From Valencia hispanica (lineage: Eukaryota; Chordata; Actinopteri; Cyprinodontiformes; Valenciidae): a stretch of DNA of 64,000 nucleotides. Positions within the stretch are counted from its first letter, which is position 1, and each line of letters begins with the position of its first letter. Below, one piece after another: positions 40,640-53,239 of this stretch. Below the pieces are notes generated by a model. It was not told the DNA's origin. It worked only from the letters and a program-made list of their open reading frames with translations, and did no database searches. The position numbers and the translations under genes are program-made. The DNA lies in assembly GCA_963556495.2 (NCBI GenBank), contig OY747723.1:11068501-11132500 (forward strand), in the 5' to 3' direction.

Positions 40640-43024
40640 AGACCACTTTCACTTAGCTTGAAGCTGAAAAACAAGAATCGTTTTTTGTTTTTGTTTTTTC
40701 AGAATAAAACCTGCAGCTCAAATCCAACAACTGGATCTGGTTAGATTTTCATATTTAAAAATAATGCTCTTAACCAACAACTGGTTTCAGTTAGAATTTC
40801 CAAATAAAAGCTGTTGCTTAAGCTGACAACGACCCCTGGTTAAAGTCTCTGGAAATCAATAAGTGAAACTGTAGAGGATTTGAAAATAAAAGATGCCACT
40901 TGAAACTACAGCTGTCCATTATTATCTGCAAATATTAACATTAAAATCTAATATCCAAAATTGATGGTATCTGTTTTTACTTTAATAACTTTTAAACCTT
41001 ACTTATCATGCACATATACATAAAACTTTTCAGCTACTTCGCTCACAAAAATATCAAAATATAACAGATCCGCGTTATAGTTTTTCAAATATTTTTGTTT
41101 GTTTGGCAAAACTCGCAATATACTCTGTGGCTTCTGCATTTCTGAGCCAACCTTGAACGTTTAGGTAAACATCTATAAGCGGTATCGGTTTATAGCATTA
41201 TCAGAAATTTAGATTTAGGCTATATTGATATAGGTAAAAAGCCGATATTAAACATCTCTACCTGAAACACTTGGCAACCACATTTAGTTTTAAAATGAAA
41301 AGCTGTGGGGTTCCCAATATACAAAGGCCATTAGTCCTTGACACAGTCAACTGGGGTTCAGTTCTCAACCTTAGAACATTTGTCCCTGCCCTCTCTCTTC
41401 CTATTTACTTCATGAAGTATGTTTTGAAATTAAAGCGGACAACAGGATCTAATTAGAGTATTAATATAGAAGCTGTTGCTCAAAGCCAATGACTTCACCT
41501 GGTTAGAGTTTCAAATAAAAACCATTACGTGACCTTGACAACTGGTTTTTGGTTACTTTGAAATAAATGCTGTTAGATGCCCCCAGCTGGTCTAGAGGAC
41601 TTAACATTTGATTGTAATCATAGTGTATTTGGTGACAGAGATTCTACAATAAAAATTCAAATGTAAAAAAAAATTTATGAAGGTAATTAATTACAAAATG
41701 TATTTTTTTTTCATCAAAAAAACTAATTTTAGAATTGTACAACATTGTACATTTTAAGAGTTTGAGGAAAACTAAACGTGGGAACTTTTAACTGTTTTAA
41801 ATCTAAATATTAGGCAATGGTGAATAATACAAATTAAATTATAATGTTTGGAGTTTCACAAAATCAGTCTTTCTCAAATAAAACAGAGATCTCACTGAAA
41901 CTGAATTAATGTTGATTTGGAGAACAGAACTAAACTCAATATTTGCTTTCGGAATAAAAGGCAGGAAGCCATTTGGCAAAACAAGTGGGAAGAAAGACAC
42001 AAAGCTAAGTCAAACCGTGAAAAAAAGAAAAAGATACAAGGAATAAAACTACTAAATGTATGCAAAAGTATTTATATTCCTGTATTATATTTAAAAGTGT
42101 CTTTTCAAAAAACATATGTATTTTCCCACCACTTACCAGTTATCCAATAACTTCTGTTGGTCTATTTAAGACATCGTAGTTTGTTGCTGAGACAAAATGA
42201 TAAAATATTGCAGAGGCATGAATACTTTTGAAATCTATAATAAAAAGAATAAAAGGGCTATAAAATTAGCAGAAATGGGGTTCAAAGCCACACAAAGGAG
42301 CTTTTAAAGGTTGAAAGTCATAAACAGAGCATAAACAAACTAGACAAACAAACTAGAGTTTTAAGCAATGAAAAAGTACGAGACAAAGAACGACCTAGTC
42401 AATTATTGTAAATGTAATTAAAGTAACAAAATGTCATAGTCTTAAATACCAAACAATAAAAATTAAGGGAGGAAAATATTGGAAAAATAAGTGACACCAA
42501 GAAGATTCTTTTTTTTCTGCCTGTCTATAGAATAACTCCTTATTTGGAACCTGTTCAATATGCTGTCAACAGTATATTACTAAATCTCAATCTGGTTCAG
42601 CTTGAAGGAGGCTGATAGCTGTGTGCAGACAGACTTTAAGGCTTTGCACCTTGCAGACAGGAGACAGATCTTCCTGTGAGATAGAAAATGACTGGGTGTG
42701 ATGCAGCAGCTTCAGCTCCCACCTGGGATCTAAAACTGTCAATATCAAATCCCAGCCCCACTCTTACAAGTGGAAACACTCACTTTCTATTAAATAAATG
42801 GTGTTTCATAATAAAACTCTTTACATTTCAAATATACATGTATTTTTGTATCTGTCAAATAGGCTACATGTGATTTACAAACCTGTTGAATGCTTATAAA
42901 TAATCTAACTGACCGGCTACTGTTACTGTAACAATGCTCCAGGATGACTGCTGGAAAGCCTGTCTGAACGTGTATCTCCTGACTGTAATGACAATAAAAA
43001 CTAAGCAGGTATTAGTGGGTCTAC

Positions 43025-43081
43025 CTCATCCTGCTGGGAGTCCTTCGGCTTTTTCCTGACCGGATCTTTAGACGCCGTCAT
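43025..43081 (-). CDS. dpp10: DPP10-like exon 1
   Basis: 57 bp, 19 codons from ATG (context GAAATGA) to donor GTAGAC. The peptide MTASKDPVRKKPKDSQQDE is short, basic then acidic, like the MTA-type cytoplasmic N-terminus of one DPP10 isoform. It ends in phase 0, exactly matching exon 2 about 8.0 kb further left. An in-frame ATG upstream at 43216 would add 45 residues but has weaker support. This N-terminus is the reason to prefer dpp10 over dpp6. The promoter should lie just above 43.1 kb. Confidence 0.7.
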
Positions 43082-44199
43082 TTCTAGCGCTGCTTCAATC
43101 TGGATTTGCAACCCCAATCCAGCCGCTCTCCCGGTGATAATAACATCCAGAGACCCTGTCGGAGCGATAATTAAGCAGCGGAGCTTTAAGCTGCTGGTCC
43201 GCAACCAAATCCACATCCAGTGAGAGCTTCACAATAAAAGCTGCAGAATCCACTAAAGTGACAGCATCTTATGGGACATTGTCAGGTAAAAGGAGCCAAA
43301 AACTGGAAGTGATGGGGGTTTTAGAATAAAAGCTGCGCATTGGCGTCTGGTGGAAATTTAAAAATGAAAGTTCTTGCTAAACAACCAGCAAGTAGCAGGC
43401 TAGATCTGGTTAGGGTTTCAAAATAAAAGTAGCTCCTCAAAAAAAATAATAATACTAATTGGGAGTTTGAAAACATTTAAGACGCCTTAAAACCAACAAA
43501 TAGTTAAAGTTAGTTTCAAAATAAAAGATGTTTGTAAAATAATAAATTGATTTGGTGTCTTTAAAATAAATCATGCTGCTGGAAGCCTACAACTGGATAG
43601 GGTTAGGCAGTATTTTAGGCCGATTTTATAACTGCTATGTTGATATGAGTTCCTCCCTCAAGATGTGTTTTGGTTGGCGGCTTCTGTTCGTGAATGTTAA
43701 ACAGATGGATCACATTAGGTTGAGGCACTGGTTCCCGAATATTTGGATTAGGAAAGTAGTGAAGTAATGGTTAGCTAATCTTCCTCCAATAGTAGGATTA
43801 GAAAATTACTTAAGGGTAAGCAATTGTTGAATGTAAAGATTAGGCTACTGAAAAATAAATAAAACTAAATCAGAAACGAGAAAGCTTGCCCCACAACACA
43901 TAAAATTGTAGTACTGTGGGTGGAGCCGAAACACATCTCGATGGGGGAACACATACTGACGTAACAATACTAACATATCTTACTGCCAGGTGTGGTGTGT
44001 TCAGAGCACTCTGGTCTGCTCGGAAGTAAGTCAGACCGCTCCGATCACAAATCGGGGATATTCATGTTGGATTGTCTTGGCCCGATATCATAATGTGTGT
44101 GGTGTGCTGTGAGGAAAAACAAGCATGCAGCCTGTTGAATGTGAGTAACCAATCAGAAAGCTAGGTAACAGGCAGCCTTACACCTTGGAAGCGTGTATA

Positions 44200-45776
44200 C
44201 AGCGGGGTAAAAAAGTATTTAGTCAGCCACCAACTGAACCAAAGTTCTCCCACTTAAAAAGATGAGAGAAGCGTGTAATTTCCAACATAGTTATACCTCA
44301 ACTATGAGAGACAAAATGAGAAAAAAATGGTCTGATTTTTAAAGAGTTTATTTGCAAATGATGGTGGAAAATAAGCACTTGGTCGCCTACAAACAAGCAA
44401 GATTTCTGGCTCTCACAGAGCTGTAACTTCTTCTGCAAGAGGCTCCTCTGTCCTCCACTCCTTACCTGTATTGATCGCACCTGTTTGAACTCGTTATCAG
44501 TATAAAAGACACCTGTCCACAACCTCAAACAATCACACTTCAAAATCCACTATGGCCAAGACCAAAGAGCTGTCAAAGGACAACAGAAACAAAATTGTAG
44601 ACCTGCACCAGTCTGGGAAGACTGAATCTACAATAGGTAAGCAGCTTGGTGTAAAGAAATCAACTGTGGGAGCAATTACTAGAAAATGGAAGGCATAAAA
44701 GACCACTGACAATCTCCCTCGATCTGGTGCTCCACGCAAGATCTCACCCCGTGGCATCAAAATGATCACAACAACAGTGAGCAAAAATCCCGGAACCAAA
44801 TGGGGAGAGCTAATGAATGGCCTGCAGAGAGCTGGGCCCAAAGTAACAAAGGCTAGCATCAGTAACACACTACTACAAGGACTTAAATCCTGCAGCGCCA
44901 GACGTGTCCCCCTGCTTAAGCCAGTACATGTCCATTCCCATCTGAAGTTTGTTAGCATTTGGATGATCCAGAAGAGGAGTGAGAGAATGTCATGTGGTCA
45001 GATGAAACCAAAATATAACTTTTTGGTAAAAACTCTACTTGTCGAGGACAAAGAATGCTGAGTTGCATCCAAAGAACACCATACCTACTGTGAAGCATGG
45101 GGGTGGAAACATCATCCTTTGTGGCTGTTTTACTGCAAAGGGACCAGGACGACTGATCCCTGTAAAGGAAAGAATTAATGACGCCATGTATCGTGAGATT
45201 TTATAGTGAAAACCTCCTTCCATCAGGAAGGGCATTGAAGATGAAACGTGGCTGGGTCTTTCAGCATGACAATGATCACAAACACATCACCCAGGTAACG
45301 AAGAAGTGGTTTCGTAAGAAGCATTTCAAGGTCCTGGTGTGGCCTAGCCAGTATCCAGATTTCAACCCCATAGAAAATCTTTGTAGGGAGTTGAAAGTCC
45401 GTGTTGCCCAGCGACAGCCCCAAAACATCACTGCTATAGAAGAGATCCACATGGCGGAATGGGCCAAAATACCAGCAACAGTTTGTGAAAACTTTGTGAA
45501 GACTTACAGAAAACGATGGACCTATGTCATTGCCAACAAAGGGTATATAACAAAGTATTGAGATGAACTTTTGTTATTGAACAAATACTTATTATCCACC
45601 ATAATCTGCAAATAAAGTCTTTAAAAATAAGACCATGCGATTTTCTGCATTTTTTTTTTCTCATTTTGTCTGTCATAGTTGAGGTATACCTAGGATGAAA
45701 ATTACAGGCCTCTCATCTTTTTAAGTGGAAACTCTTGCACAACTGGTGGCTGACTAAATACTTTTTTGCCCCACTG
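44200..45776 (+). mobile_element. Full-length Tc1 element with broken transposase
   Basis: Ends CAGCGGGGTAAAAAAGTATTTAG-like (left) and its complement (right), flanked by TA at 44198-44199 and 45777-45778. Inner repeats (CTCATCTTTTTAAGTGG) are also present. The transposase begins near ATG 44552 ([18 protein letters not shown]), is interrupted by stops and shifts near 44696 and 45059, and its DDE end is open at 45178-45561 ([18 protein letters not shown]). Same family as 26782-27800. Confidence 0.88.
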
Positions 45777-46660
45777 TATAATATTTCTAAGTATTGCCTT
45801 ACTTGACCGCAGTCCACAATGCATAGAAATAGAGATCAGTCAGACTAAAGTGTGTAACAACGTTTCCCAGTGGAAAAACCCCAACAAAAATTCAACTCCA
45901 TATCTTTGTATAGAAACTAGAGCCCCTGCTTTTGCTGTGTGCACTCCTTTATCCAACGCCAGGATTTCTTTTTTTTCCTCTGTTAAAACTAGTCCACAAA
46001 CTATTGCCAATGGCTCATGTTTGGCATCCATATTTGTTTACTCCTTTGACTTTAGTCACGTTTTATATCATGAGGTTTTGTGAGATTTCCTGTCTGAGCT
46101 TGGAATGTTTGTAGTAAAATTGTTTGTGTGTGGTGTCTCGTCTTTGCCGTGTTGCCGCACACCACACACTGTAGGACCAAAACAAATATGTATTTTCTCA
46201 TCCCTGTGTGTGTGGTCTGACACTCTTGCGACAATTTTAAAATCATGCTGTGTGAACTAGGCCTTTGAAGATGAAAATTAAAGGTGCATTTAACTGGATT
46301 TGGTGGGGGTTACAAAATAATGGCTGCTAAACAACAATGCACACCTCAATCTGGTTAGTTTCAAAATAAAAGGTGCTGATCAAAACTAAAAACTGAATAT
46401 GGTGGTAGTTTCAAAATAAAAGATGTAACTCAAAACAAAGACCTCTTGTGAGATTTTTTCAAAACAAAATCTATTGATTTGACGTTGGTGGGAATTTTGA
46501 ATTAAAATCTTCTCATTGGAATTTCGTGGCTATTTCAAAGTAAAAGGTAGGAGTTGGAATCTGGTTGGAGATTCTAAATACAAGCTGTTGATCAATAATC
46601 AACAAATGGATCTAGTGGGATTTTAAAAATAGTGGTGGCATGCAATCAACAACAGTAACT

Positions 46661-47084
46661 GGTTAGGGTGAGTTCAGTGAGTCATTTTGTCCCATTTGTC
46701 CTGTTAAGGTTATACAGTGGCAATTTTAGCCAAAATGGGATCCTGGAAAAGTTTATTTTCTGTAAACACCCACCTGAATACATTGCCAACCAACTTTCGT
46801 ATTGGTAATGTGGCCTTGTTTGACAAAATCACTCTTATTGCAGGTCAGAGTTTTGTGCCAATTATTTGTCAGTTGGTCCCTGTTTTGAAAAAGACAATTA
46901 AAATACTGTTCTGTATTCTATTCATAGTTCACAGTAGGGAAATTTGGCTAAGGTGGCCCAGTACAGTACAATAAATCTACCAGAAAGAATTACGAAAGTT
47001 ATTATTGTTTAATCAATGGTTGTATTTTACAAGAGTCATCTGGTCTGATAAGAACCAAAATAAATAGTAAAATACCTCCCTCAA
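46661..47084. other. Nothing recognised
   Basis: No gene or repeat structure that I can name. Confidence 0.4.
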
Positions 47085-47414
47085 AGCAAAGTAGGACTGA
47101 ACCGGCTCATTCAGCTTAATTTTGTGTCTGGGAAGATAAATAGGAAAAATATAGTTCAGACGAGTTAGTGCTCGTTCATTGTTGGTTTAAAGTTGTTTTT
47201 TTTAAGCGCTGAACCTGTTGGCTCATTTAGCGTCGCCACACGCATAGGTTTGTGAGCTGTATTTTTTGCTGTGTGTTTGAAACAGGTTTTTACCCCACTC
47301 TTCCTCTCTCTTTTCCTCGTTCTACCCTCTCTCTTGCTCTCTGATCACCTGCTCAGCAGAGTCGGGCTCGGTCCGACCTGCGTTAGCTGAACTCCATTGT
47401 TCTTTCTCTGTTAG
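47085..47414 (+). repeat. Dispersed repeat family X, copy B
   Basis: Matches copy A blocks from about 2690 to 3030 (CGTTCATTGTTGGTTT, GGCTCATTTAGC, CTCTGATCACCTG, GTCCGACCTGCGTTAGC). It is truncated on the right by the TTAA-flanked element at 47419. Confidence 0.55.
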
Positions 47415-47418
47415 TTAA

Positions 47419-47883
47419 AGGGGCTATATGCAACTTTTTCCCCAAAATAAACATAACAACAGCCTTTTTATTTGACCATTTATGACTCAAACATCTCCCG
47501 ATGAGCATACTGACACCTTGTCACCTCACAGTGGGTGCACCTATAAGCCTGTATCCAATTTTTTCTATTTTCTGTTGGGTCGGATTTTCCCGTGCTGTGA
47601 TTTCAGATCACTCTGCCACCACCGCTAGTCAGCACTCACAAGCAGTTCAATGGATTGTGCGAATACACAGAAGAGACCAAGGACAACTTTGACACCAACA
47701 GTAACTCTACATAAGACTAAAAACGTTAAACCTCTGACAAGTGCCCGAAAAAGATCAAAGATTGAAAGCGACCGGCTTACAAGCGCGCGCTGCGAGAGCG
47801 AGCAGAAAGGAAGAGCAGTTCTGTTTTTTGGCCACAGGTGTCGGTTGCGAGTTTAAATTTCAGAAAATTGCAAATAGCCCCTT
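47419..47883. mobile_element. TTAA-flanked MITE, 465 bp
   Basis: Inverted ends AGGGGCTATATGCAA and TTGCAAATAGCCCCTT, flanked by TTAA at 47415-47418 and 47884-47887, with a one-base ambiguity at the right end. TTAA targeting points to piggyBac or Kolobok type machinery. Confidence 0.7.
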
Positions 47884-47887
47884 TTAA

Positions 47888-49162
47888 AGTGTAACTGAAT
47901 CCCCAGAAAAATCATAACCCCGCCCCCAGACAACATTTGTAAAATTCCACAAAGTGGGCAGTGCCAGGAAGAACGGAGGGGTATGGCCAACTATGGAGGA
48001 TGAGCGGAGGGGGGAATGTGGGGGTGTGTTCAGGAGGACAGTGACAGCTCGCTTAATCTGACACTGAAACATGGACAGTGACCAAAGCGACGTTGGCAGT
48101 TTTGCGACTGATCAATCTGATCAACATTCATCTGTTTTGAACGTTAGCCTATGTTAGCATCACCACTTAGAGACTGGACTCCTCATTTCTCCCTCTGCCT
48201 CAGCAGCACCAAAGCTCGGGTGGCGCTGGCTCGGCACCCTGAGCAAGCAGATCTCCTCCGCCGTAATCAGAGATAGAGGAGTAGAGGGAGGCTTTATGGA
48301 GCCCAGCGGCCGCGAGCCGTATCAATTCGAGCCGCTGGCTCGGGGCGCTGAGTCAGCGCTGTCCGAGGCCGGGGCTGCTGCTGAGTGAGAGAGAGACAGG
48401 ATGGGTCCAGTCTCTGAATGGCAATGCTAACATAGGCTAACGTTACCCCTAACCCATAGGGTAACGTTCAAAACAGTATGTTAGCTATGCTAACTAAGTG
48501 CTAATGTGATTATAATGGTAACCTGAAAAACTCAATCTAACCTCCAACTCCAAACTCGCCACGGGGCCGGTCTCAGTGATGTGTCGGTCGCGAACAAACC
48601 GGCTCTAAGAGCCAACTCTTTGAAGTGAATGATGGGAGCCGGCTCGTCATTGGGAGCCAGTTTCTTTATTTTTCATTCCCCCCCGCTTGTTTTGGTATAT
48701 TTGGTACACATCGTTTTGCATTAATTTTGGTGATAAATACACTTTAAGCAACAGAAAATCTGAGGAGCCACTTGGGAGCCAAAAGAGCCGGCTCTTTATG
48801 GTGAGCCAAGCTAAAAGAAATCGCTCTCCAAAAAGAGCTGGAATTCCCATCACTAGCCGGTATGTCTGATAGTTCTATACCCAAACCCACGGCGTGTCTG
48901 TTAGACCATGACTGCTGTGACACAGTCATGCCTGTGATGTAAAGATGTACCGCTCTCCACCAATCACAAAATTCGAATGCAGTAGCCACCGTTCAACCCT
49001 AAGAGGGCAGCACTAAGACGTTTTTAGACCAAAAAGTGTAGAATTAAACAAGTCTACACAAAAATGTAAAACAATCCCCAGAAACTGAAAGATTGCATTG
49101 GTAAAGACCCATTTATACAGCTTAGAAGCAAAAAAAAAGTTGTTTTGGGGTTTAGTTACTCT
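47888..49162. mobile_element. TTAA-flanked non-autonomous element, 1275 bp
   Basis: Inverted ends AGTGTAACTGAATCCCC and GGGGTTTAGTTACTCT, flanked by TTAA at 47884-47887 (shared with the neighbouring MITE) and 49163-49166. It holds an internal inverted repeat (GTTAGCCTATGTTAGCAT near 48143 against its complement near 48425) and a nested hAT MITE. No transposase frame. Confidence 0.7.
48574..48855. mobile_element. hAT MITE, 282 bp
   Basis: Ends CAGTGATG and CATCACTA, with a 7-of-8 matching duplication GCCGGTCT/GCCGGTAT (48566-48573, 48856-48863). The interior has repeated GAGCCGGCTC palindromic motifs common in fish hAT elements. Confidence 0.75.
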
Positions 49163-49169
49163 TTAAAGC

Positions 49170-50540
49170 TGTGTGAGAGTGATGGATCTTATTTCAAAGA
49201 GAACGAGTTTCAAATGTTTCTCAGTGAATGAGACGTTAAAAATGGCTAAAGTTAGGCACATCACATCATCTGCACATATGCTCACACAGAAAATAAAAGT
49301 AATTTATGGGTCTGCTAAGGGATTAAAAGGGGTCTCAAAACAATTCGAAGTCAGTCAGTCCACTGTATGGAAAATAGTAGGTAAGTGAAGGACATTTGAA
49401 ACATCTGTCAGTATAGCTAGGTCTGGGTGTCCAAGTAAGTTCACCCTGAAAGCAAACAGCAAAATGCTAAAAGAAGTGTTTCTGTACAATCAGAAAGGGA
49501 CAGAACAAGTTGAACTATCATGGGAGTTGTGGAAGCAGGAAACATTTGTTCTCTCAGACAAACATGAAGGCCAGACAAAAATTTTTGCCAAAAAGAGTGT
49601 AGACAATGACAAGGACTTCTGGACTACTGTTCTTTGAACAGATGAGTCTAAAATTGAAAATTCAGACACCAGAAGAGATGAATTGGTATAAACCAGAATG
49701 TCCTTCCGACTGTGAAGCATGGTGATTGAAGTGTCATGGTTTGGCGATGCTTTGCTTCATCAGGAGCTGGCCAGTTCAACATCATAGAAGTGGGCAAAGA
49801 AATTTCAGAACAATCTTAGGCCATGTACACACTTAGGCATGGTTTAAAAAAAGTGAATATCCTCACCACATTGTCCTTTTAAAAACTCAGTCCACACCTA
49901 ACCGCATAAGTGTGTTGTTAAGCACATTCATAGACATGCCAAACCTGTAGGGGGCAGTAGTTCCCCTCAATCCTATCCACTCAGAGTAACTTGTCAACAC
50001 AGCTTGAGGAGATAAATGCTGGTTCTGAGTGTAAACATTGGACACACAAGTTATGTTGGAGCAAGTGACGTTGCGGAGCCTAAAACTTCTGGTTATTTCT
50101 GTCCATATCCAAGCGCCTAAAACGGAGAAAACGCAAATCTTCGCTTTGGCCGGAGTTTTTAGAAAGATTTGTTTTCGGTGCCGTAAATCTGCGTTTTCAT
50201 GTGGATGACTGGCCAAATCGTAGAAAAATATCTTCATTTTGTGAGATAAATGGCTACGTGTGGACAAGGCATCAGCGACTAGTGAATGGCTACAAGAAGC
50301 ATCTCACTCAAGTTATTTCTGCAAAAGCGGATATCACTCGCCATTAGAGGGTAGGGTGTCCTAACTTTTTCCTTTTTCCTAACTGAACAAACAAATTTAT
50401 TTTAAATTTAAATATTAACAAAAGTTTATTCTTTATTGTTTTACTTTCATTGAATCAAGTTCTTTTCCACGGGAAAAAAAGGGTTAGACATTGATATTTG
50501 AAGATTTCTCAAAAGAAAACGAAGTAGTTTAGGGGGTGAT
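49170..50540 (+). mobile_element. Decayed Tc1 element
   Basis: Remnants of a Tc1 transposase: an N-terminal helix-turn-helix part at 49240-49385 (GVSKQFEVSQSTVWKIV), the CTGTGAAGCATGGTGATTG stretch near 49710, and the 3' part resuming after a nested MITE at about 50272 (CTACAAGAAGCATCTCACTC). Multiple stops. Confidence 0.65.
49818..50271. mobile_element. MITE nested in the Tc1 relic
   Basis: Inverted ends GGCCATGTACACACTTAGGC and GGCTACGTGTGGACAAGGC-like. It interrupts Tc1 sequence that continues on both sides. The target duplication was not resolved, so the superfamily is open. Confidence 0.6.
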
Positions 50541-50599
50541 TTAATCTTTTCACATGACTTTACCTCCATACATTTGTTTCTATAAATGTTTCATCTATA

Positions 50600-50990
50600 A
50601 ATATACCATGATGTTTTAGGAATGAGGACCTAAAAGCAGACTGATATTGATATGAAATAATTTAATTAATAAAAAGGCAAACTTTTCAAATAATGATCAG
50701 GCAGGTACACGAAGGGAACAGAAGGACGAGGATAAAGAGGGATTAAAAGGAGGAGAATCCAGCAGAGAAGTGATCAGAGAGCTTAAGTATACTGGGAAGG
50801 AGTGAAGAATGGGATAGAAACCAGAGGAGCTAATCAAAGATTAACAGATGCAGGTGGGAGAGAGAGCCGGCAGAGGGAGATTGGAAGTAAATTACAGCTG
50901 GGAAAAGAGTACAAGTAGCAAAAGGGTTAACAAGCTAAGGAGGAAGAAACTCAAAATGATCATTCTACGTGCATAAAGATAATAAAACTA
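50600..50990 (-). mobile_element. Decayed gypsy-type LTR-like segment
   Basis: In reverse complement it resembles 27801-28357: a CACCTGCATCTG block, a TATACTTAAGC promoter-like stretch and a right end with TTTAGGTCCTCA. No coding region is attached. Confidence 0.4.
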
Positions 50991-53149
50991 AAACAAACAT
51001 AGAGGAATGATTTACAAATGAAAAGACCTACCGTAAGTAAAGAGTATCAAAACAGAAGCACAAATGAAAACTACAAGTAGAAACACTGAAGACTATATAG
51101 TCCTAACACAAACACAACCTCAAAACAACCCAGAACTGTGACAAAATAAGTTATTACAAGAACATAGACAGAAAGAAACCTGAATTGTTGGACAAAATCC
51201 TTTCAGATTTAACTTAATTGTTCTCAGTATAGTTTATTTTAACTGACAGTGATTTAACACAATCCAAAACTAACATGCAACCAATGTTATTCATATAGTA
51301 TACGCCCAGTGACAACTCATTTTGGGGACTGTAGTTGATCAATAAATGGGGATAATCTTATTTTTTTATGAGCTGACAAATCTGAATTTAAAAAATCCTT
51401 TAACTGATAAAACACAAGAAAAAGCTGCTAGTTACATTTAAACTACCAACCTGTTTACTTGTGAAACTACCCTGACTTCATTCGTTGTAGTTGTTTTTCT
51501 CTACTACTCAGCTAGTCTTCAAGTATATTTAGTTTGATTTTATACGTAATCAACACTAATGATAAGTATAATATTCCCACAGAGAACTGCAGTGAGTGGG
51601 ACTCTTTGGTATTTTTACCTCTGATGTCACACCACTATTTCTACTGTATCACTTCAGGGACCAAGAGCCCTTCTGTGATATCTGCTGTTAAAGCATCTCA
51701 TCGTCGAAATTATGGGATTATTGCGCTGCATGTCACCGGAGAAGGAACAGGTCCAAGACTCCATCTGAAATCCCTCTGGAAGACAATAAAGCGAGGCTGT
51801 CAAGCAGATCAGTGACCAGCTGGTCTTACAGCAGCCAAGTGGCTGAATGCAAATAGACAGGTGTCAGCGAGAAAGCCCTGAAGGAAGAACACTCTCCCCA
51901 CAACCCTATCTAAAAATAATGATTATAACAGGAAGGAGGGGAATCGAAAACCAGACAAATGAAGATGGAGGAGTCATTGGAAACCACAACCCATCCTGAG
52001 GGAGTTTGTCTCGTTCTCTGCCTTGATGTTATTCTAAGGACAAGGAAATTACTAATTTCAGCCTCCAAGGCCAACATTTTGGGCTTTCTACACAATTATT
52101 TTAATGTGAAGATTCCATAAAGTTTACAGTGAATTTATGGCAGAAGGTTGGTGGGTGGAGGGATCTACGGAACCGATCAGGTCTCACTTCATGTCCTCCT
52201 ATTTCCTTTGAAATTTTCTTGACAGCCCTTTTAGACTAGTCAAAAGAATCGCTCATCCCAGGCAGACGCCATCCAAATCTTTAAAACTTGAATATTTTTA
52301 TGAACTCTACGCAATTTGATTAAAAGAAGGCTTCTCCAGTTGCCTACCTCTTATAGGATTTATCTTTTTTTTAATTTTTGTTCCAAATTATTTTGAATTA
52401 ATTTGATACCTTTAAATAGTGGTTGTATTGAACACTGGAATGTAAACACTGTTTTTATTTAGTCCAATAACTACATGTTTGAAATCTTGAATGTGAAAAC
52501 AGCTTCAGCCAGGTAGTTTTAGTTCATTTACTTATTTCTCATGCAGCTGATCTGCCTCTGATTGATCAGACCCTCATGGTGACTCTTTCTCCCAGGTGGA
52601 GCAAAGCTGAGAAACAGAACTGAACTACCATAAAGATTTTATTTACCTGGCAGAGTTCACTTGAAGCCTGATAAAGCAATTATTAAAATTATGTTGACTA
52701 GATGTTTCTGTTATCTTGGTTTTACTCTGTTTCGAACCCAAAGCAAGAGCCCTCCTGACATCTAAAAGACCTGTGCAATAAACTCAGAACCTTGACCTTG
52801 ACAACAGCTGTTTGTGCTGAGATTTGGCAATCAGCTGAGCCAAGAAATAAGACTGTAGGACCCACATAAAAAAATGAAGTGGGTTCTGTAAATGAGCCAA
52901 CAGCAAGATTCTTTTTCTTGTTTTGTAGTTATGATGTGAGAAGTTTACAAATGAAAAAGGGAATTCAGAGACTTTGAATATCCCTTTCCCCCTGAAATTA
53001 TTGTTGGGTTTTAGATTTCTGAGTTATGAAACACTCTTCTTTGAACACGAGAGACCAGTAAACCTTTCATATTAGTTAAACATTTAATAGGCTTAGATAT
53101 AAGTATTTTCTAACTTAATTACAAGACTAATTACAATTAATCTTTATCA
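50991..53149. other. Nothing recognised
   Basis: AT-rich. An open frame at 51534-51815 lacks motifs, repeat context or splice support, so I do not call a gene. Confidence 0.4.
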
Positions 53150-53239
53150 TCAGTGTGAAGGAATTTTGGCCAGCTTTTCTTTTAATTCAGCCATCTTAAA
53201 TGATTTTTGAGTATTCATGGCCTGTTTAAGGTCATGCCG
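53150..53239 (-). mobile_element. Tc1 relic, part 1 (target of the nested TIR element)
   Basis: Reads as old Tc1 coding sequence up to ATGCCG at 53234-53239 (AATTCAGCCATCTTAAATG, then CCTGTTTAAGGTCATGCCG). It continues at 59192. Confidence 0.6.

Larger units (their letters stand above)
40640..46660. repeat. Decayed tandem repeat (about 50-60 bp unit), interrupted
   Basis: Units with a TTTCAAAATAAAAGCTG-type core, a CAACAACTGGATCTGGTTAG-type linker and a CTGTTGCTCAAA-type stretch recur at about 40741-40830, 41500-41570, 43200-43570 and 46260-46650. They are degenerate and broken up by insertions (Tc1 at 44200-45776, a possible hAT relic near 41150-41270) and by dpp10 exon 1. They look like one old satellite array. 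Confidence 0.5.

Noticed and set aside
51534..51815. 93-codon open frame, possible host exon
   Set aside because: No recognisable domain, splice site pair or neighbour exon; length is within chance expectation.
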